From Isoetes taiwanensis (lineage: Eukaryota > Streptophyta > Lycopodiopsida > Isoetales > Isoetaceae), in assembly GCA_021234155.1 (NCBI GenBank), contig JAJEKV010000028.1:4050567-4114566 (forward strand): a stretch of 64,000 nucleotides of DNA. Reading direction: 5' to 3'. Of the stretch, positions 59,119-64,000 are shown piece after piece (the stretch's first letter is position 1; each line of letters opens with the position of its first letter). A model generated the notes under the pieces. It was not told where the DNA came from. It worked only from the letters and a program-made list of their open reading frames with translations, and did not search any database. A program made the position numbers and the translations under genes.

Positions 59119-59193
59119 GTGGTTGAAAGTATGGAACCAAGTGAACAATGCTCCCTTTTGAAGTTTGTACTCCCACCTTTTACAATTCATAAG
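59119..59193 (+). pseudogene. Isolated exon resembling the HECT C-lobe of a UPL7-type ubiquitin ligase
   Basis: The 75-bp, phase-0 exon lies between a 'tttttctag' acceptor and an AAG|GTAAGT donor. It encodes 'VVESMEPSEQCSLLKFV' joined directly to 'LPPFTIHK'. In plant UPL7-type HECT ligases, as I recall them, these two strings flank a segment of roughly 15 residues that is missing here, including the Cys-Ser-Arg neighbourhood. No partner exons are convincingly visible on either side, so this is probably a gene fragment. The splice sites are strong, so a real small exon with an internal deletion is the alternative. Confidence 0.5.
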
Positions 59194-60052
59194 GTAAGTT
59201 GTAACATTACTGGTTGTTTTTATTTTTTCCTACGTCTCTTGCAGTTCATGTATAGGCCATTGTCGTTGATACACTGTAATTGTCATGAATTCCTACAGCT
59301 TTTCACAATATTGAAGTTAAGTGCCATTTCTAGACTCCCACCTCTTTTATATAATATCTAAATTGGCATCTTAATCTCCCATTTTTCTGGATGTAGAAGA
59401 ACATGTTTTGCCATTTACCAGCATCAAATATGTCAGTTAGTTGTTTAATGTTATCTGGAGTAGAATGATAAAGAATTTGTTTCTGTGTAGCAAACAATAC
59501 AGCTAGGTCATGATTATTCTTTGATAGGCAGGTGATCCTTGTTTCCAAGGTTTCAATTCTTATGCTGAGAATTAGAAAACTAATATGTTTGAATTTCAGT
59601 CCATCTCTTATGGTCTATGGGGCTTCGAGGTTTTGGGGTTCTTTGCAATATAATTGTACTAGTTCTTAAGCTTGTGACCTTATGATGGTGTCTATGGAGG
59701 ATGCTTCTATACAATTATGTTTGTTGACCACCCTAATGATGATAAACATCGCGATTCACGATCTTACCATCTTATATATAGAAACATGATAAAAGTCTTT
59801 ATGCTCCATGTGTGTTCTAACTTCATTCCTTCTAGCTTTCCAAAGTAAAATTATTGTCTTTTCTTATGCTTATTTTTGTACAAATGGCATCTGATACATC
59901 GATGCGGAGGGCATCATTGAGGGCAAGATGTTGATAGACTTCCTATTGCATCTTCATGTTACAAAGGTAAGATTATTTCTCTGTAGTTTAAAGCTATCCT
60001 GGCAGTTGGGCAAGATGGCGAATTCATTGACGTGCTGCAGACTCATTCCTAG
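59194..60052. other. Unassigned AT-rich region
   Basis: If the HECT exon belongs to a gene, this would be its downstream intron. Nothing else is recognised. Confidence 0.3.
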
Positions 60053-60274
60053 GCAGGTAAAATCATCTCCGCTCAAAGCTTTGGCATATTAGCGATTGGA
60101 GATGGCTATTTCAAACTAGACAAGCGCCAGAATGTAGTCAAATGCTGCATATTGCGAATCTACGAAGCAAAAATGACAGAATTCAAGATGCATTTCAAAG
60201 ACTTTATTTCACAGATGCAAGAGATTGCCATTGGGTTCTGGAAAATCTGCATGGGTAATGATGATCCTATTTGA
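60053..60274 (+). CDS. Unassigned open stretch, possible exon
   Basis: 73 sense codons are open after a TAG that also serves as a plausible AG acceptor, without an early ATG. It reads 'AGKIISAQSFGILAIGDGYF' and then a helical, Lys/Met/Phe-rich part ('MTEFKMHFKDFISQMQEIAI'). Codon use looks protein-like but I recognise no family. Confidence 0.3.
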   Translation, partial: AGKIISAQSFGILAIGDGYFKLDKRQNVVKCCILRIYEAKMTEFKMHFKDFISQMQEIAIGFWKICMGNDDPI

Positions 60275-61500
60275 AAAGGTCTTTATATGTACTATCAGGC
60301 TGGGTATGATACACATACGTACAGTAATTCCATGCAATTATTAGGATCTATATTTAACTTATCTATAAGACACATTAAAGCTTATAGCATGCATGCCGCA
60401 TACCCTACCTAGGCTAGAATGCATCCACCCATTGTCCCCGTCGTCAGTAATTTGGAGATGACTTGGTCGTTGCATTGCTCCCATGGTTTTGCTCCACTTC
60501 ATTGGTGTAGATAGCTACTGCGTCAGTCTCGCACGTTGAAGACCTCCTGAGCTATCTATCTATCTATCTTGCGCTCTATTAAGCTTGGCCATTGCCGGAG
60601 TGAACTCTATTCTACTGGTCAATCAATTCGATGCAAATACGTTCAATCATAAGATTGAGCCCTCCCACTTTCTTCAATGACGTTGTACACAACATCATAT
60701 CTATTCTCTCCCCTTAAGAGGTTATATGCTTCTTACTTAACACATTAATTTACTAGCCTTAGCTAACATATATAACCATCTAAGATGGATACACATATTA
60801 TGTTATTATTTATTTCAATATAGCTATGGGTTTACCTACTTAGTTAGAGCGATTCTAAACCACAAGGTTTTGTCATCATGACAATTCCTTTTGTCTCAAA
60901 AAAGACTATTTGATTACTATAATTCTTATTTTTTAGATGTACCTTACATGTATTATTCTTTTATATTCTAGAGATTCCCCTTTTCTTAGTTATTTAGCTC
61001 TTGGAATATTCCTACCAATCGAATTGATGTCATGCGTAACAAGTTGGCGGACTTGTTAGATTACTTCTTTTCTTTCGGTTGGATTATTCTTTGGAGGTAC
61101 TAGATTTATACATGGTTAACAATTATCCTAGTAATGATTCCTTCTTAGCGAGGAGATCAATCTCACCAAGTGGTTTCAATGCGTTGGATGTGCATTAACA
61201 ATCGTGTATAATTATAGTTACTCCTATGCATTTCCTTCCCAATCCTTGGCTTAGCTCAATATTGGGGCAATCCTTTAACTTGAATATCTGGAAATGCCTT
61301 CTAATCCCAATATGGATGTTACCGTCCATACATTAACCTACTAGGCCCCATGGCCTTAGATGCTTGAGCTTGCTAGAAGCTCATCCACTTTCGTTACTTT
61401 TGCTTGAAGTAGCAAGATAGCGTTCTTCGAAATCGCTCGATACTTGGTCTCCTTGGCGGTGGCTCCTCCCTTCTTTGTAGGGTTGACTTTGTTAGTTTAG
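60275..61500. other. Unassigned region with a TATC microsatellite
   Basis: AT-rich. A short (TATC)n run at 60,552-60,570 is the only clear feature. Confidence 0.4.
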
Positions 61501-64000
61501 AAGCCTCTCATTCTTTGGTGGCTTTGATGGCGTAGTTGATCACTTGAATCTTCCATGCGCTCTTCAAAGCACGAAGATGGCGCCATTGAAAAAGATCTTT
61601 CATCTTGAACTTTTTGTCTTGGCGACTAAAGGGCGACTCTGTATCCAGATATTGTTTCTTGACTCCATCGATGTCTCATCACGTCGAGTCCTTTGTCGTT
61701 ATCGTGTTGATTGCTTCACCCACAACTTGCATGACATCTCTTCCTTTGATGCGTTACGCTATGGGAGGGAAGGAATAACAAAGGGAACTATACATGCAAA
61801 ACATATAGCTTACATAGTTACAATTACTACTAGAGCTATTAGGTCTCCCTTGTGCCTCCCTTCAAGTTGCACACCTACTCCTTGGCAATGTCATCGGTGT
61901 TCCTCCGTGCAATGGTGTTGATGATCTATATCCTTCTATTTTTGCGTCGGCTCATACTCGGGGGTAACTTGTTGATATGCTTGGGCCCTCCGATGTTTGT
62001 CGGCTATGGCACAACTGCGCTTTGCATCACATTCCAACTAAAGGTGTGCTTGTCGTTGATGCTTCGACATTTCGGTCGCTTCACGATCTGTTCTCGGTGA
62101 TGGTAATTGTTCTTCCTTCATGATACTTGGAGCTATTTGGAAGCGTCCCTTGAGGCTGTCTTGTGATTCCTTTGGCTATACTCCTCACGGAGTTGTTCTC
62201 TTCTGCCGGTTGTTCTTTGAATCGTCCATCCTTGGGTTCACCAAGTTGCATGCAAGTCCGTGTGCAAGTCATCGGCTTCGCCTCGCCTAGATGCTTCTCC
62301 ATCGAGCTTCTAATCTTCCTTGTTTGCTCCCCTCGATCACATGGCTTGGACATTGTCACGTTCCGCCATGCTATGCCGTCTTCTTGTCTTGAGGTACCCT
62401 CCGGTGACTTTGATTGTGCTTCGTCGGTTTTGATCCTCTGTTGCCTCTAGGGGCTCGTGGAAGAAGTGGGTTGCTAGCACTTCTCCGCTTTCGGTTCGAC
62501 CTTTGTCTCTCTATGCATGTAGGCCTCTCTAGCAAGTAAAAGCTTCATGGCTCTTCTCCTATGGCTGGCGATGTTGTGGGATGATGGATCCTTATATCTG
62601 CGACTTGATCCTTGAGTTGAAGAAGTACACCGCCTTAGATATACTCTTGTCGTTGAATAGCGGCTATTATCTTGAACTCTCTTTTTACCGAAGGTGCCGG
62701 TTACTATCCTTGTCGTTAAGGCGTCGAATGCTTCTACCTTGGGCATTTGGCGTGCCACATGTCGGAGATATGGTCGGCTTCTTCTCTTCTAATTCTTGGT
62801 AGGAGTACGTGAAGCCATCACCTAGTTCTTGAAGGCATATCTCCTCGTCGGCGGTGCCTTTTGTAAGTGCATCTCCATCTAATCCACGTGTCATAAGCAT
62901 TCCCTATATTACCACAAGGTGGAATTATATTCGTCGAGATGTTGTCTTCTTAGTTGGCTTCGTTGATGTCGGGCGTTCCTCCTTCTATTGTTGAGGCCAC
63001 TTTCGTGTCATAAGTTAGTCAAGTGTTGCTGCGCCACATGATGTAGTGTTAGCGTCGGCGATGTCACGGTGCGTGGCCGATGATCTTGACATGACGGTAT
63101 TATCTCTTATTACGACATTGGGTGGGCCGAGTTGTCTTCTACTTCAGGTCACTTCGGAAGTGTTTGGAGTCGAAGGTTTGCTTGGCCTCCTCGTTTCTCC
63201 CTCGTACTTGCTCTTCCATTTTGATCTTGGGCTATAGTTGTGCTTCTATGCTTTCTCTTTTGGTAGTCGAAGTGAAGGAGCTTCTGATCTAAGCTAAATC
63301 GTAAAAAACATGACTCTAAACCCATGTTTCTCCACTATATATGTGGACATCCTAGATATACAATAGACATATCGCATTTACATTGGGATTTTAATTCATC
63401 CACTTTTTGCAAAACAACTTCTGAAGATCTACCTAATTATTTATACTCCTCTAGGTTTTCCCTTCCTCCTATCGCATTTGATTCTTTGGTTTCTTTGCAT
63501 CTTCTTAGTTCGGGTTGACTCCGGGATTTCTTGAGATCTTTGCTACTATTGTTGAGCTTCATAATCGATCCGGGCTGATCACCTCAAGTTCTGCGAAGAG
63601 TGTTAAATTGATGTGATCCCTTGAAAAAGATGTTCCTCCTTATTGTGTATATTAAATTAGGTGAGGAATCGCGGTAACAGCTCACGTCCCTACATGCGAT
63701 GTATCGTTGCAAGATTGCTGATTTCTTGATTGCCATTGGTCGAGCTTGAGTAGGATCACCTAGGCTGTTGCGCGGTTGGGCATTCTTGGATGTCTTGAAG
63801 CTCGAGATCATGGTGGTGGCGGGCATTGGCATTCCTCCCGGGTTGAATTTACGAGTCGCGACTCTGTTGCTTGGGCTTTGCTTCATTCGAGGTGCCTCTC
63901 ACGTTGCCTAGAAGTGTGGTCATCTCTATTGTCCCTACCATGGCTCCTTCGGTAGCCTTTGCATGATTTGTATCTGGCGGCTGGGTCGTCTCCCTCCGTC
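61501..64000. other. Unassigned pyrimidine-rich region at the window end
   Basis: The composition resembles elements U and U' (C/T-rich on the plus strand), but no direct alignment to them was found. Frames such as 61,544-61,921 (plus) and 63,584-63,886 (minus) have no recognised domain. Probably another diverged repeat running off the window. Confidence 0.35.

Noticed and set aside
1-64000. tRNA, rRNA, CRISPR arrays or organellar insertions
   Set aside because: Nothing with the right structure or composition was found on either strand. The only tRNA-related sequences are primer binding sites.

Overview
The window looks like intergenic and intronic DNA from a land plant with a large, repeat-rich genome. 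The evidence is a Ty3/gypsy element primed by a tRNA-Gln-type site, a second retroelement primed by a site resembling the initiator-Met tRNA site, plant-style GT-AG introns, and fragments of plant nuclear genes (NIP7, NSUN6, homogentisate dioxygenase, a HECT ligase). A fern or another non-seed plant is possible, but the species cannot be fixed from the sequence. No complete single-copy host gene is visible, and most open frames are chance frames in pyrimidine-rich DNA.

Layout, left to right. 1-2.45 kb is the right-hand part of a pyrimidine-rich repeat whose relatives recur near 48.9-49.6 kb. A NIP7 pseudogene lies at 2.9-3.4 kb, followed by a 267-bp tandem duplication. 4-12.6 kb is mostly unassigned apart from an ~800-bp tandem duplication at 8.0-9.6 kb. 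12,670-17,330 is an LTR-internal-LTR-internal-LTR array of a small non-coding retrotransposon. 19.4-22.5 kb holds two copies of a ~0.65-kb direct repeat, the second split by a ~5-kb non-LTR retrotransposon (minus strand, about 22,464-27,480). 31.8-33.26 kb holds minus-strand exons of an NSUN6-like RNA methyltransferase.

33,320-56,542 is the centrepiece. A Ty3/gypsy element has 2.44-kb LTRs, a CTATA target duplication and an 18-nt tRNA-Gln primer site, and it lies 63 bp from an NSUN6 splice acceptor. Its protease domain is split by two adjacent copies (U and U') of another element family. U' is in turn split by a 5.07-kb terminal-inverted-repeat element, and the homologous uninterrupted site is still present in U. 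The innermost element carries two intact spliced minus-strand genes, one encoding a 436-residue RING-like protein and one a 207-residue unknown protein. It also carries a plus-strand exon that looks captured from homogentisate 1,2-dioxygenase. The gypsy element itself has an RNase H domain between protease and reverse transcriptase as well as the usual one after it.

56.5-64 kb is mostly unassigned. It contains an inverted copy of the 19.1-19.4 kb repeat, one HECT-domain exon (59,119-59,193) and one unassigned open stretch.

The two gypsy LTRs agree almost perfectly over their first kilobase, but further in they differ mainly at CAG/CTG trinucleotides. That pattern suggests base-calling error at CHG-methylated cytosines. 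Frameshifts reported here may therefore be sequencing artefacts, except in the 43.7-48.7 kb element, where the reading frames are clean.
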